Part shown: one piece after another, positions 1-8,529 of the stretch
How the letters are laid out: every line of letters begins with the position of its first letter
Position numbering within the stretch: the first letter of the stretch is position 1
Origin: Leptolyngbya sp. BC1307
GTDB taxonomy: Bacteria; Cyanobacteriota; Cyanobacteriia; Phormidesmidales; Phormidesmidaceae
Length of the DNA: 64,000 nt
Assembly (NCBI RefSeq): GCF_002286735.1
Contig: NZ_NRTA01000009.1
Coordinates: 1-64,000, forward strand
Direction of reading: 5' to 3'
The notes under the pieces: model-generated
Databases searched by the model: none
What the model saw: the letters and a program-made list of their open reading frames with translations, nothing else
Told to the model about the DNA's origin: nothing
Translations under genes and position numbers: made by a program

Positions 1-83
1 AACTGCCTTGCGTCATCGAGGTAAGCCTCATGCCACAACTCCACAATAGCCTGCTGCCAGGCGATTGAATAGGCATTCCTCAT
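1..83 (-). CDS. 5' end of an unidentified gene (cut by window edge)
   Basis: A minus-strand frame opens with ATG at 83 and stays open to the window edge, giving about 27 residues beginning MRNAYSIAWQQ. It lies just downstream of the ferredoxin gene on the same strand, so it could be its operon partner. The fragment is too short to assign to a family. A second ATG in another frame nearby gives a less protein-like sequence, so even the frame is uncertain. Confidence 0.35.
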   Translation of the reverse strand, partial: MRNAYSIAWQQAIVELWHEAYLDDARQ

Positions 84-119
84 AATGAGAATTGCTGATT
101 AAACGCCAAACCTGTAGCT

Positions 120-518
120 TTACTCGGCTGCTGCGGAGGCTGGCTCGCTGGCTTCGGGAGTAGTGGTAGCGGCTTTAGCTTGAGCAGCTTCTGCTTTGGC
201 CTTTTTAAGACTTGCCTTTTTATCTGGTTTAGTTTCGACAGAGATGGGGCCTTGTACCACTGTCTGACAGGCGAGCCGGCAGCTAGAAGGGCGTTTACGC
301 AGCTTTTTTTCCTCTACGGCAGTTCGAGGCGATAGGTTCTCTACGCCCTCAATAATGTCTACTACGCAAGTACCACACTGCCCGTAGCCACCACATTGAG
401 TCAGCTTGCCGACAAACGTGTAGATGTCAATATTGTTCTCCTGAGCTTTGAATCTCAGATTCGAGCCGAGGGCAGCCTCAACCTCTTTATTTTCTTTAAT
501 AAACTTAATACGAACCAT
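120..518 (-). CDS. 2Fe-2S ferredoxin with charged C-terminal tail
   Basis: The 132-aa product is a small soluble electron carrier. Cys42, Cys48 and Cys51 in [11 protein letters not shown], with Cys80/Cys84 in SSCRLACQT, give the C-x5-C-x2-C...C ligand pattern of [2Fe-2S] ferredoxins. The last ~35 residues are a low-complexity Ala/Lys/Thr/Glu tail, which is not part of the fold. The gene diverges from psbB across a ~460-bp intergenic region, an arrangement I recall from other cyanobacteria. The redox partner cannot be told from the sequence. Start: ATG at 518. Confidence 0.85.
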   Translation of the reverse strand: MVRIKFIKENKEVEAALGSNLRFKAQENNIDIYTFVGKLTQCGGYGQCGTCVVDIIEGVENLSPRTAVEEKKLRKRPSSCRLACQTVVQGPISVETKPDKKASLKKAKAEAAQAKAATTTPEASEPASAAAE

Positions 519-982
519 GTCTGTATCCTACCTGCTTGCTTGAGCGCGATCAGAGTACCGTTCCACTAGAGAGCTATAGTCCGCGCAGCGTATATGTAAC
601 CAGACTTTAGCTCAATCATTCTTTCTGCATAGGTCAGCGCTGATATGAGCTGACGCGGGCAAAGAGTGGCTTTGAGACAGTGTGTCTGCTTGCGCTGGCC
701 GTTGAGAGCTAGTTACACTTCTTTATACACCCTCATTTTCGCATTTTTGTGAGCAAACCTGGCTAGGGTGGTGTAATTTCGCTTTTCAAGTATAGAAAAG
801 CGAAAGGGTTGAAGACCCTATATCAGGTCTTTCTGGGTTTGTAGGGGGTCTATATCTGGTAGCCTAGTATTATCTGAAGTCCTTCTGTTTAAGGGCGTCA
901 AGTTTTAATCAACCAGGCTTTCGCTTTACTTAACTTAAGGGGCGATACGTAGTTTTTAGCAAAACAAGGAGGAGCGTAGTCA
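519..982. other. Intergenic region between ferredoxin gene and psbB
   Basis: This 464-bp divergent spacer has no convincing ORF; the 898..1242 track line is antisense to psbB. It should hold the promoters of both flanking genes. It contains a perfect 11-bp hairpin at 777-805 (own entry) and a GA-rich ribosome binding site, AAGGAGG, about 10 nt before the psbB ATG. A second weaker stem pairs AAGACC with GGTCTT around 810-833, so the psbB leader looks structured. Confidence 0.6.
777..805 (+). promoter_or_regulatory. Perfect 11-bp hairpin upstream of psbB
   Basis: TTTCGCTTTTC and GAAAAGCGAAA are perfectly complementary arms separated by a 7-nt loop, about 180 nt before the psbB start. No U-tract follows on the plus strand. 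It could be a 5'-UTR structure, an operator, or a terminator for an antisense transcript. Which one applies cannot be decided from sequence. Confidence 0.5.
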
Positions 983-2515
983 ATGGGTCTACCTTGGTAC
1001 CGAGTACATACCGTCGTCCTGAATGACCCGGGTCGGCTGATTTCTGTACATTTAATGCACACCGGCCTCGTCGCTGGCTGGGCAGGTTCGATGGCACTGT
1101 TTGAGCTGGCCACTTTTGACCCGAGCGATCCGGTGCTCAATCCGATGTGGCGGCAGGGCATGTTTGTTCTGCCCTTTATGACCCGTCTGGGTGTGACGGG
1201 TTCTTGGGGTGGCTGGGATGTCACTGGTGCAACGGGCGTCAACCCTGGTTTTTGGTCATTTGAAGGTGTAGCACTCGCTCATATCGTGCTGGCGGGTCTG
1301 CTGTTTTTAGCTGCGTGCTGGCACTGGGTCTATTGGGACCTAGAGCTGTTTCGCGATCCGCGCACAGGTGAGCCCGCTTTGGACTTGCCCAAGATGTTTG
1401 GCATTCATCTATTTCTATCGGGTTTATTGTGTTTTGGCTTTGGAGCCTTTCACCTGACAGGGCTTTGGGGGCCGGGCATGTGGGTCTCTGATCCGTATGG
1501 CTTGACCGGACATGTGCAAGGCGTTGCCCCTGAGTGGGGGCCAGCCGGTTTTAATCCCTTTAATCCGGGCGGGGTGGTGGCTCACCATATCGCAGCGGGC
1601 ATTGTCGGTATTATTGCGGGCTTATTTCACCTGACGGTGAGACCGCCTCAGCGTCTTTACAAAGCGCTGCGGATGGGTAATATCGAGACCGTCTTGTCGA
1701 GTTCGATTGCGGCTGTGTTTTTCGCGGCTTTTGTCGTGGCTGGCACGATGTGGTACGGCTCTGCTACTACGCCGATTGAGCTATTTGGCCCGACCCGATA
1801 TCAGTGGGATAGCAGCTACTTTGGTGAAGAAGTTGACCGCCGTGTCCAGCGATCTGTAGCGAGTGGCACTGCACTCGAAGATGCTTATGCCGCCATTCCT
1901 GAGAAGCTGGCCTTCTATGACTATGTAGGCAATAGTCCTGCTAAAGGCGGTCTCTTTCGGGTCGGTCCGATGGACTCGGGTGATGGTATTGCTACTGCTT
2001 GGCTGGGCCATCCGGTCTTCCACGATGCGGCAGGTCGTGAGCTATCGGTTCGCCGACTGCCCAACTTCTTTGAGACCTTTCCAGTGGTCTTGACGGACAA
2101 AGACAACGTGCTGCGTGCTGATATTCCGTTCCGCCGGGCTGAATCAAAGTACAGCTTTGAGCAGACCGGTGTGGTCGTAGACTTTTACGGCGGTGAGCTA
2201 GATGGCCAGCACATTGACGATCCGGCGGCTGTGAAGCGCTATGCTCGCAAAGCTCAGCTGGGTGAACCCTTTGAGTTTGACCGGGAGACGCTGGATTCTG
2301 ACGGGGTATTCCGCTCAAGTCCTCGTGGCTGGTTTACCTATGGTCATGCGGTGTTTGCGCTGCTGTTTTTCTTCGGCCATATCTGGCACGGGGCTCGTAC
2401 GCTGTTTAGAGATGTGTTTGCCGGGGTTGACCCTGACCTATCGCCTGAGCAGGTTGAGTGGGGCTACTTCCAGAAAGTGGGTGACCTATCGACCAAAGCG
2501 GCTAACCGAGGTTAG
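983..2515 (+). CDS. psbB: Photosystem II chlorophyll-binding protein CP47
   Basis: CP47 is the inner-antenna subunit of photosystem II. It binds chlorophyll a in the thylakoid membrane and passes excitation to the D1/D2 reaction centre. The 510-aa length is standard. The N-terminus [18 protein letters not shown] is the family signature. Hydrophobic segments rich in His (chlorophyll ligands) precede a large hydrophilic lumenal loop at about residues 260-440, and a last helix ([20 protein letters not shown]) closes the protein. AAGGAGG precedes the ATG. psbT follows on the same strand, the usual cyanobacterial order. Confidence 0.98.
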   Translation: MGLPWYRVHTVVLNDPGRLISVHLMHTGLVAGWAGSMALFELATFDPSDPVLNPMWRQGMFVLPFMTRLGVTGSWGGWDVTGATGVNPGFWSFEGVALAHIVLAGLLFLAACWHWVYWDLELFRDPRTGEPALDLPKMFGIHLFLSGLLCFGFGAFHLTGLWGPGMWVSDPYGLTGHVQGVAPEWGPAGFNPFNPGGVVAHHIAAGIVGIIAGLFHLTVRPPQRLYKALRMGNIETVLSSSIAAVFFAAFVVAGTMWYGSATTPIELFGPTRYQWDSSYFGEEVDRRVQRSVASGTALEDAYAAIPEKLAFYDYVGNSPAKGGLFRVGPMDSGDGIATAWLGHPVFHDAAGRELSVRRLPNFFETFPVVLTDKDNVLRADIPFRRAESKYSFEQTGVVVDFYGGELDGQHIDDPAAVKRYARKAQLGEPFEFDRETLDSDGVFRSSPRGWFTYGHAVFALLFFFGHIWHGARTLFRDVFAGVDPDLSPEQVEWGYFQKVGDLSTKAANRG

Positions 2516-2644
2516 GCCGTGAAGACGGCGGCGCTCTGTGGCGTCGCTGCCTCCAGTTTTTGCTTTTTGCTCCAGCGGGCTACAGGTTGAGTAGACTTAT
2601 GGGGTCTGGCTGTGAAAAAGCGTGTTGTTTATTGGGAATGAGTT

Positions 2645-2743
2645 ATGGAAGCCGTTGCTTACATTTTGATTTTCGCCTGTGTGATTGGAACTTTGTTTTT
2701 TGCGATCGCCTTTCGCGAACCCCCCAAAATCACTAAAGACTAG
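2645..2743 (+). CDS. psbT: Photosystem II reaction centre protein T
   Basis: This 32-aa ORF is too short for the ORF track. It begins MEAVAYILIFACVIG, continues as one transmembrane helix, and ends with the polar tail FREPPKITKD. That is the PsbT pattern: a single-helix subunit at the photosystem II dimer interface next to CP47 and D1. It starts about 130 nt after psbB, where psbT is found in cyanobacteria and chloroplasts. A HIP1 site (GCGATCGC) lies inside the coding sequence. A small GNRA-loop hairpin (TCAGCT-GAAA-AGCTGA) follows at 2779-2794 but has no U-tract. Confidence 0.95.
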   Translation: MEAVAYILIFACVIGTLFFAIAFREPPKITKD

Positions 2744-2971
2744 TTGAGTGCCAGGTTTGTTTACGATCAGCCAAGTCGTCAGCTGAAAAGCTGAAAAATA
2801 GACAAAGCGAGGGTTCGGTTCTCATACTTAATGGTGAGCCGGGCCCTTTTCCTCTATATTTTTGGCTATGGCGTTGTTCCTACCCTGATATGCAGCGGAC
2901 TTTTAGCGCAGCGTTGCCGTTCTACACAAACCGGGCCTTTACAGATCGGGCCTTTTTGGAGGCTTACTTCT

Positions 2972-3547
2972 ATGCAGTGTCCATTTTGCCAGCATCCCAA
3001 CAATCGCGTTTTAGAATCTAGATCGGCTGAATCGGATCGGAGCATCCGCCGTCGCCGGGAGTGCCTGGAGTGCGATCGCCGGTTTACAACCTATGAGCGC
3101 ATTGAGTATGTGCCGATTACGGTAATCAAGCGGCGGGGCGATCGCGAATCTTTTGATCGCTCTAAGCTGCTAAGAGGCATCGTCACGGCCTGCGAAAAAA
3201 CTGGCGTTAGCGCCCATACGCTAGAGATAATTGTCGATGAGATTGAGGCCGAATTGCAGCAGCAGGCCGTCAGAGAAGTAGCGAGCGCGGAGATCGGTGA
3301 GCGCGTACTGGCGCGGCTACAGCAGCTGAGCGAGGTGGCCTATGTTCGGTTTGCCTCAGTTTACCGTCAGTTTCAAGGCATTCGCGACTTCACCGAAGCG
3401 CTCAGTCAGCTCAAAGACCAGAATAAAGGGCAACCCAAAGGGCAAAACTACGCTGCTCAGTCCGGGCAACGTGATCGCCTGCCTGCCCCCCAAGCTGACA
3501 CTCAGCGCGATGGAGAAGGACAGTTTGCTTCGCCTGTAGAAGCGTGA
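2972..3547 (+). CDS. nrdR: Transcriptional repressor NrdR
   Basis: NrdR is a nucleotide-sensing zinc-ribbon/ATP-cone repressor of ribonucleotide reductase genes. The zinc ribbon is visible as MQCPFCQH and [11 protein letters not shown] (two CxxC pairs), followed by the ATP-cone ([18 protein letters not shown]). The track ORF starts at 2831, but its first 47 residues are not family-like. I choose the ATG at 2972, preceded by TTGGAGG and giving the canonical MQCPFC start. The last ~40 residues (Gln/Lys-rich) extend beyond the usual ~150-160 aa core. The order psbB-psbT-nrdR-rpsA is common in cyanobacteria. Confidence 0.93.
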   Translation: MQCPFCQHPNNRVLESRSAESDRSIRRRRECLECDRRFTTYERIEYVPITVIKRRGDRESFDRSKLLRGIVTACEKTGVSAHTLEIIVDEIEAELQQQAVREVASAEIGERVLARLQQLSEVAYVRFASVYRQFQGIRDFTEALSQLKDQNKGQPKGQNYAAQSGQRDRLPAPQADTQRDGEGQFASPVEA

Positions 3548-3773
3548 TTCGACGATAAGCGAGCTGAGGCGATTACGACTTCAAGAATTAAGTGACTTTT
3601 GCATGCTTATTGATCTATGATTGATGTTCTTGTGACAGGAGACCTCAAAGCCAGTTAAGGCTTCCCACTTGCAACTTAGTAATTTTACAAGCGGTGCGCG
3701 CACTGTCTGGTGACTTGTGCGATCGCGAGGTGTTCACTCGTTCGCGGAGAAAAAACTGTAGGAAACATCTAGC

Positions 3774-4745
3774 ATGGCCAACCCGGATACTCAAAACACT
3801 GACATTGGTTTTACTCATGAAGACTTTGCAGCGCTCTTAGACCAATACGACTACAACTTCAACCCTGGCGATATCGTTCCTGGCACGGTATTTAGCATTG
3901 AGCCTCGGGGGGCGTTGATTGATATTGGGGCCAAAACCGCAGCCTATCTCCCGATTCAGGAGATGTCGATCAACCGGGTGGAAGGTGCTGAAGAAGTCTT
4001 GCAGTCGAATGAGACTCGTGAGTTTTTCATTCTTACCGATGACAACGAAGATGGTCAGCTAACCCTTTCTATTCGCAGAATTGAGTATATGCGGGCCTGG
4101 GAGCGGGTGCGTCAGCTACAGCAAGAAGATGCCACCGTGCGCTCTCTGGTGTTTGCTACCAATAGAGGTGGCGCTCTGGTAAGGATTGAAGGGCTGCGTG
4201 GGTTTATTCCGGGCTCTCACATCAGCACCCGCAAACCTAAAGAAGATCTGGTGGGCGAAGAACTGCCCTTGAAGTTTTTAGAAGTGGACGAAGAGCGCAA
4301 CCGACTGGTGCTCAGCCATCGCCGCGCACTGGTAGAGCGGAAGATGAACGGTCTGCAGGTGAGCGAAGTTGTGATTGGTACCGTCCGTGGCCTCAAGCCC
4401 TACGGTGCGTTTATCGATATCGGCGGCGTGAGCGGCCTGCTGCACATTTCCGAAATTTCACACGATCACATTGATACGCCTAACTCGGTGCTCAATGTGA
4501 ACGATGAGATTAAGGTGATGATCATCGATCTAGATGCTGAGCGCGGTCGCATTTCACTATCGACGAAGCAGCTAGAGCCAGAACCGGGCGATATGGTGAA
4601 AAATCCTGACCTGGTTTATGAGAAAGCTGAAGAAATGGCAGAGCGCTACCGTGAGCAGCTGCGTCAGAAGGCACTGGGCGAGTCTGGAGAGGCCAGCAGC
4701 GATGACGAATATGTCGTTGAAGAAGAGCTGGCAACTGTTGAGTAA
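3774..4745 (+). CDS. rpsA: 30S ribosomal protein S1
   Basis: S1 helps mRNA bind to the small ribosomal subunit. The 323-aa protein has three S1 RNA-binding (OB-fold) repeats, at about residues 30-100, 115-185 and 200-270. The third is the clearest (GTVRGLKPYGAFIDIGGVSGLLHISEIS is recognisable as such). Cyanobacterial and chloroplast S1 have three repeats, against six in enterobacteria, so the length is normal. The C-terminus is acidic. A ~230-bp leader separates it from nrdR and a strong intrinsic terminator follows at 4791, so it is probably a single transcription unit. Confidence 0.95.
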   Translation: MANPDTQNTDIGFTHEDFAALLDQYDYNFNPGDIVPGTVFSIEPRGALIDIGAKTAAYLPIQEMSINRVEGAEEVLQSNETREFFILTDDNEDGQLTLSIRRIEYMRAWERVRQLQQEDATVRSLVFATNRGGALVRIEGLRGFIPGSHISTRKPKEDLVGEELPLKFLEVDEERNRLVLSHRRALVERKMNGLQVSEVVIGTVRGLKPYGAFIDIGGVSGLLHISEISHDHIDTPNSVLNVNDEIKVMIIDLDAERGRISLSTKQLEPEPGDMVKNPDLVYEKAEEMAERYREQLRQKALGESGEASSDDEYVVEEELATVE

Positions 4746-4790
4746 GAACAGTTGAGTCAAGGCGCAGTGCCGATAGCGTAAGTATTGTCC

Positions 4791-4817
4791 GGGGAGGCTA
4801 ATCGTCCTCCCCTTTTT
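4791..4817 (+). terminator. Intrinsic terminator after rpsA
   Basis: GGGGAGG and CCTCCCC form a 7-bp GC-rich stem with an 8-nt loop, followed at once by TTTTT. It sits 46 nt after the rpsA stop. It overlaps the N-terminal part of the next track ORF (TTG at 4785), which argues that the downstream gene starts later. Confidence 0.85.
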
Positions 4818-4853
4818 ATTGACCTTTGCTGTCTAGTGAGTAGAGCAGACAAG

Positions 4854-5588
4854 ATGGCGACTATTCGCTGCCTGGGGCATACCTTTGAGCACATACAGGC
4901 GGTTTTATTTGACAAAGATGGAACCCTGGCCAATGTGGAAACCTATCTGATCGCGCTGGGGCAACTGCGATCGCAGCTCATAGAAGCCGAATTCCCAGGA
5001 TTGCGACCTACTTTGCTATCAGCCTTTGGTCTTAAAGGTAGCGCCATTGATCCGGCTGGGCTGCTAGCGGTGGGTAGCCGCTACGAAAATGAAATAGCCG
5101 CCGCTGCCTGCATCGCCGTGACCGGACAGGGCTGGGTAGCCGCGATCGCTATCGCCCAAAAAGCCTTCCGGCAAGCGGCGAGTTCACTTGCGCCAAAAGT
5201 AACTCAGACCCCATTGTTGCCGGGCGCTTCGTCGCTCCTCAAGCAGATGAAGGTAGCCAAAGTCAAACTAGGCATCGTCTCTTCGGACACTCACATAGAA
5301 GTAGCCGCCTTTGCTGAGCAGTATCAGCTTACAGAAGTCAGCTGGTACTGCGGCGCGGCTCCTGACGTTCTTCCTAAAACCCATCCGGATTTTTTGCAAA
5401 TAGCCTGTGAAGCGATGGGAGTTAGCCCAGCCGCTACTTTAGTGATTGGAGATTCGGCGGCAGATCTAGCGCTGGCCCGGCAGGGGGCTGCTGGCTTTTT
5501 AGGCATGACTGGCGGCTGGCAGCAGGCTCCCCATTTAGACTCAGCGATCACCGTTTCTCGCTTAGCACAGGTTGAAAGTTTCATCTAG
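4854..5588 (+). CDS. HAD-family hydrolase (phosphatase-like)
   Basis: The product is a soluble HAD-superfamily hydrolase, probably a small-molecule phosphatase. Motif I is LFDKDGTLAN (nucleophile Asp and acid/base Asp), the Lys region is KTHPDF, and motif IV is VIGDSAADLALAR. The gene resembles phosphoglycolate-phosphatase-like HAD proteins, but the substrate is not determinable. The ATG at 4854 (MATIRCLGH) gives 244 aa. The longer track start (TTG 4785) lies in the rpsA terminator hairpin. A GTG at 4836 is a second option. Confidence 0.82.
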   Translation: MATIRCLGHTFEHIQAVLFDKDGTLANVETYLIALGQLRSQLIEAEFPGLRPTLLSAFGLKGSAIDPAGLLAVGSRYENEIAAAACIAVTGQGWVAAIAIAQKAFRQAASSLAPKVTQTPLLPGASSLLKQMKVAKVKLGIVSSDTHIEVAAFAEQYQLTEVSWYCGAAPDVLPKTHPDFLQIACEAMGVSPAATLVIGDSAADLALARQGAAGFLGMTGGWQQAPHLDSAITVSRLAQVESFI

Positions 5589-5784
5589 ACTGCTATCGAT
5601 GCTTTAGATAGGTAGATCTTCGAAGATTGATGAATACTGATAACGGGGCAGCTTGCTAGGTCGTCAAAAGGACTATGGTTACTAAAGGCCAAAAATTGCC
5701 GTATAGACTAGATGCTCACAAGTTGCTGCTCAGGCTTTTAATGCCCACAACTTAAACAAAGAAGATGAAGAGGAGGATTGGCTA

Positions 5785-7047
5785 TTGTCTCGTCGCTACC
5801 TGTTTACATCAGAATCGGTCACAGAGGGACACCCCGATAAGATTTGCGACCAAATCTCGGACACGATTTTAGATACGATGCTAACGCTGGACCCCAACAG
5901 TCGGGTAGCGGCCGAAGTGGTTGTGAATACGGGTCTGGTGCTGGTCACGGGTGAAATTTCTTCCCAGGCCAAGGTGAACTTTGTCGAGGTCGTTCGGAAC
6001 AAAATTACCGAAATTGGCTACACAGACCCAACCAATAATGGCTTTTCTGCCAATAGCTGCTCCGTTTTGATTGCGTTAGATGAACAGTCAGCAGACATCG
6101 CCCAAGGTGTTGACCAGGCCCAAGAGAATCGTGAGCGGTCTAGCGACGAGCGCTGGGATGCCATTGGTGCGGGCGACCAAGGCATTATGTTTGGCTTTGC
6201 CTGTGACGAAACGCCTGAGCTAATGCCGTTGCCCATCTGCTTGGCTCACCGCATTTCACGCCAGCTTTCGGTCGTCAGGAAAAATGGTCAGCTGCCTTAC
6301 CTAGGCCCAGATGGAAAAACTCAGGTGACCGTCGAGTACGAAGACGGACGGCCCATTGGCATTGATACGGTGCTAATTTCGACTCAGCATACCGAAAGCA
6401 TTGGTGACCTGACTGACAACGATCAGGTTCAGGCCAAAATCAAAGCCGATCTCTGGCAGTCTGTGGTGCTGCCTAGCTTTGCTGGGATGGTTGTGCAGCC
6501 GGGCGATCGCACTCGGTTTTTGGTGAATCCGACCGGCAAGTTTGTGATTGGTGGCCCTCAAGGTGACTCAGGTCTGACCGGACGGAAAATCATTGTCGAT
6601 ACGTACGGCGGCTATTCTCGTCATGGCGGTGGTGCATTCTCTGGCAAAGATCCGACTAAAGTAGATCGCAGCGCTGCCTATGCCTGCCGGTATGTCGCTA
6701 AAAATATTGTGGCAGCAGGCTTAGCGGATAAGTGCGAGGTACAGCTGAGCTACGCTATTGGTGTGGCACGCCCAGTCAGCATCTTCGTAGAGACATTTGG
6801 TACTGGCCGCGTATCCGACGATAAGCTGCTGGCCCTGGTCAACGAACATTTTGAGCTGAGGCCTGCTGGAATTATCGAGACCTTTGACCTGCAACGGTTA
6901 CCCGCAGCGCGACAGGGTCGCTTCTATCAGGAGATAGCGGCCTATGGCCATTTTGGCCGCACCGATATCGATCTGCCCTGGGAGCGTACTGACAAAGCGG
7001 CGCTGCTCAAAGCAGCGACGACTGAGCTAGCCGCAGCAGGCGTATAG
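5785..7047 (+). CDS. metK: S-adenosylmethionine synthetase
   Basis: This enzyme makes S-adenosylmethionine from methionine and ATP in the cytosol. At 420 aa it is full length. Family motifs are present: [12 protein letters not shown] at the N-terminus, [15 protein letters not shown] in the centre and [19 protein letters not shown] toward the C-terminal third. The start is a TTG placed 8 nt after AGGAGG. The upstream ATG at 5765 is out of frame, so TTG is the credible start. No SAM riboswitch is recognisable in the ~200-bp upstream region. A 17-bp imperfect direct repeat (TGAATAAAGCAGCYGGA) follows the stop near 7078-7111. Confidence 0.97.
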   Translation: MSRRYLFTSESVTEGHPDKICDQISDTILDTMLTLDPNSRVAAEVVVNTGLVLVTGEISSQAKVNFVEVVRNKITEIGYTDPTNNGFSANSCSVLIALDEQSADIAQGVDQAQENRERSSDERWDAIGAGDQGIMFGFACDETPELMPLPICLAHRISRQLSVVRKNGQLPYLGPDGKTQVTVEYEDGRPIGIDTVLISTQHTESIGDLTDNDQVQAKIKADLWQSVVLPSFAGMVVQPGDRTRFLVNPTGKFVIGGPQGDSGLTGRKIIVDTYGGYSRHGGGAFSGKDPTKVDRSAAYACRYVAKNIVAAGLADKCEVQLSYAIGVARPVSIFVETFGTGRVSDDKLLALVNEHFELRPAGIIETFDLQRLPAARQGRFYQEIAAYGHFGRTDIDLPWERTDKAALLKAATTELAAAGV

Positions 7048-7192
7048 TTTCATTCAGTTTGCAAGATCGCCCATTGTGAATAAAGCAGCCGGATGAATAA
7101 AGCAGCTGGATGCCAGCAGCGATTTGGCCTGTTTTCTCACGTGGGCAGCTAAATATTGGTGGTAGGGTAAGAGAAAGATGTCAAGGTAGCAG

Positions 7193-7615
7193 ATGGCTCC
7201 TCTTCCTCCTTATCAACCTAAAGTTTTATCTTTAGGGCCGCTGGAAACTGAGATTGTCGAGGTTTTGTGGCAGCTGGGGCCGACTTCGGCGACGGCTGTG
7301 CATCAGCGTATTTTGGCAGATATTGATCGAGAGCTAACCTATTCGTCGGTTTCGACAGTGCTCAAGCGGCTGATCAAGAAAGGATGGGTGGTCTGCGATC
7401 GCCAGGGTCGAATTCACATCTGGCAATCGCTGATCTCCCGGCAGCAGGCTGAAATTTTGCACGCGCATGAGCAACTGCATCGGTTTTTGGCGGTGGGTAG
7501 CCCTGATATTGTGGCGGCTTTTGCCGATACGCTCGATGACGCTAGCCTGGCGCAGCTCGATGCGATCGCTCAAAAAGTTCAAGCCGCTCGCGCTGCTAGG
7601 GAGAAGCTGTCATGA
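7193..7615 (+). CDS. BlaI/MecI-family transcriptional regulator
   Basis: This 140-aa winged-helix protein belongs to the BlaI/MecI/CopY (penicillinase repressor) family. The helix-turn-helix region is LGPLETEIVEVLWQLG through ELTYSSVSTVLKRLIKKGWV, followed by a wing and a helical dimerisation tail. Family members repress targets until a paired metallopeptidase senses a signal and leads to their cleavage. The next gene overlaps by ATGA and encodes such a peptidase, so the two form a sensor-repressor pair. The regulated targets are unknown; no beta-lactamase gene is adjacent. Confidence 0.88.
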   Translation: MAPLPPYQPKVLSLGPLETEIVEVLWQLGPTSATAVHQRILADIDRELTYSSVSTVLKRLIKKGWVVCDRQGRIHIWQSLISRQQAEILHAHEQLHRFLAVGSPDIVAAFADTLDDASLAQLDAIAQKVQAARAAREKLS

Positions 7616-8478
7616 TGCACCTGCAGCTGATTGGACTGGCGGCGGCGATCGCCGTTGTTAGCCGCCTCCTGAGTCACCCCGTGCCCCTGGACTGTAGCTG
7701 GCAAACGCGCTGGCACAGGGCATTGACAGCCTTTGTCGTCCCGCCGCTGCTGCTGCTGGCGACGGCGGTCTCGATCATCACGATGGGTGCAGACAGCGCT
7801 TATCTGTGGGAGGGGCGGCTCAGCTTTGCCCTGTCTACGGGCTTTTTGGCTCTAGCCGGCGGGCTATGGGCCTATCTGGTCTGGTTAGCGCTGAAGACAC
7901 AGCGAGAGCTGCAACGCTACCCGGTTCAGTCTATTCAAACTGGCGCAGCTACGGTAACCGGCAGAGTGATGGACGTGCCTGCCGTCTTTAGTGCTCAGGT
8001 GGGGCTGTGGTCGTCAGATTTAATCGTAAGTCAGGGATTGCTGGGTCATCTGGATGAGGCTCACTTAGCCGCCGTCTTTGCGCATGAAGCCGGGCACGCT
8101 CATTACCGGGATACGTTCTGGTTTTTTTGGTTGGGCGGACTACGGCGATTAACTTGCTGGCTTCCCTATACCGAAGATCTGTGGCAAGAGCTGCTGCTAC
8201 TGCGGGAAGTGCGAGCGGATCAGTGGGCAGCGCGAAGCGTAGACACGCTGGTGCTAGCTGAATCTTTGCTCAGCGTGATCACAGCCCCTCTGATGACGAC
8301 AGAGGCTATTTGCGCTGGGTTTAGCTGCGCAGCTCCCCACAGCCGACTAGCACAGAGAGTAGATGCGCTTTTGGCAGACCGTCCAGATAGGGCTAGTGAT
8401 AAATTGGGATCGCCCTGGCAGTGGACGGCGATCGCCCTGGCCCTGACGCCGCTGCTAGCCATTCCATTTCACCATTAA
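7612..8478 (+). CDS. M56/M48-like membrane metallopeptidase (BlaR1-like)
   Basis: A 288-aa zinc metallopeptidase with N-terminal membrane helices at about residues 5-20, 35-60 and 70-95 and a C-terminal hydrophobic segment. The zinc motif HEAGH is at residues 158-162, and LREVRADQWA is the likely third-ligand helix. It starts with an ATG overlapping the blaI-like stop (ATGA), implying translational coupling. By analogy with BlaR1/MecR1 it would inactivate the partner repressor. It lacks the extracellular penicillin-binding domain of BlaR1, so the signal is probably not a beta-lactam. Confidence 0.85.
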   Translation: MMHLQLIGLAAAIAVVSRLLSHPVPLDCSWQTRWHRALTAFVVPPLLLLATAVSIITMGADSAYLWEGRLSFALSTGFLALAGGLWAYLVWLALKTQRELQRYPVQSIQTGAATVTGRVMDVPAVFSAQVGLWSSDLIVSQGLLGHLDEAHLAAVFAHEAGHAHYRDTFWFFWLGGLRRLTCWLPYTEDLWQELLLLREVRADQWAARSVDTLVLAESLLSVITAPLMTTEAICAGFSCAAPHSRLAQRVDALLADRPDRASDKLGSPWQWTAIALALTPLLAIPFHH

Positions 8479-8529
8479 CCTGTTTCTCTATTGCCGTTTC
8501 TCTATTCAAGGACGGTTTTGCTTTAATCC

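Noticed and set aside
2831-2971. 47-residue N-terminal extension of NrdR
   Set aside because: Not family-like; the MQCPFC start at 2972 has a good ribosome binding site.
4785-4853. N-terminal extension of the HAD hydrolase in the ORF track (TTG start)
   Set aside because: It runs through the rpsA terminator hairpin and T-tract; the ATG at 4854 gives a normal N-terminus.
5589-5784. SAM riboswitch upstream of metK
   Set aside because: No recognisable SAM aptamer stems or conserved core; no terminator-like switch.
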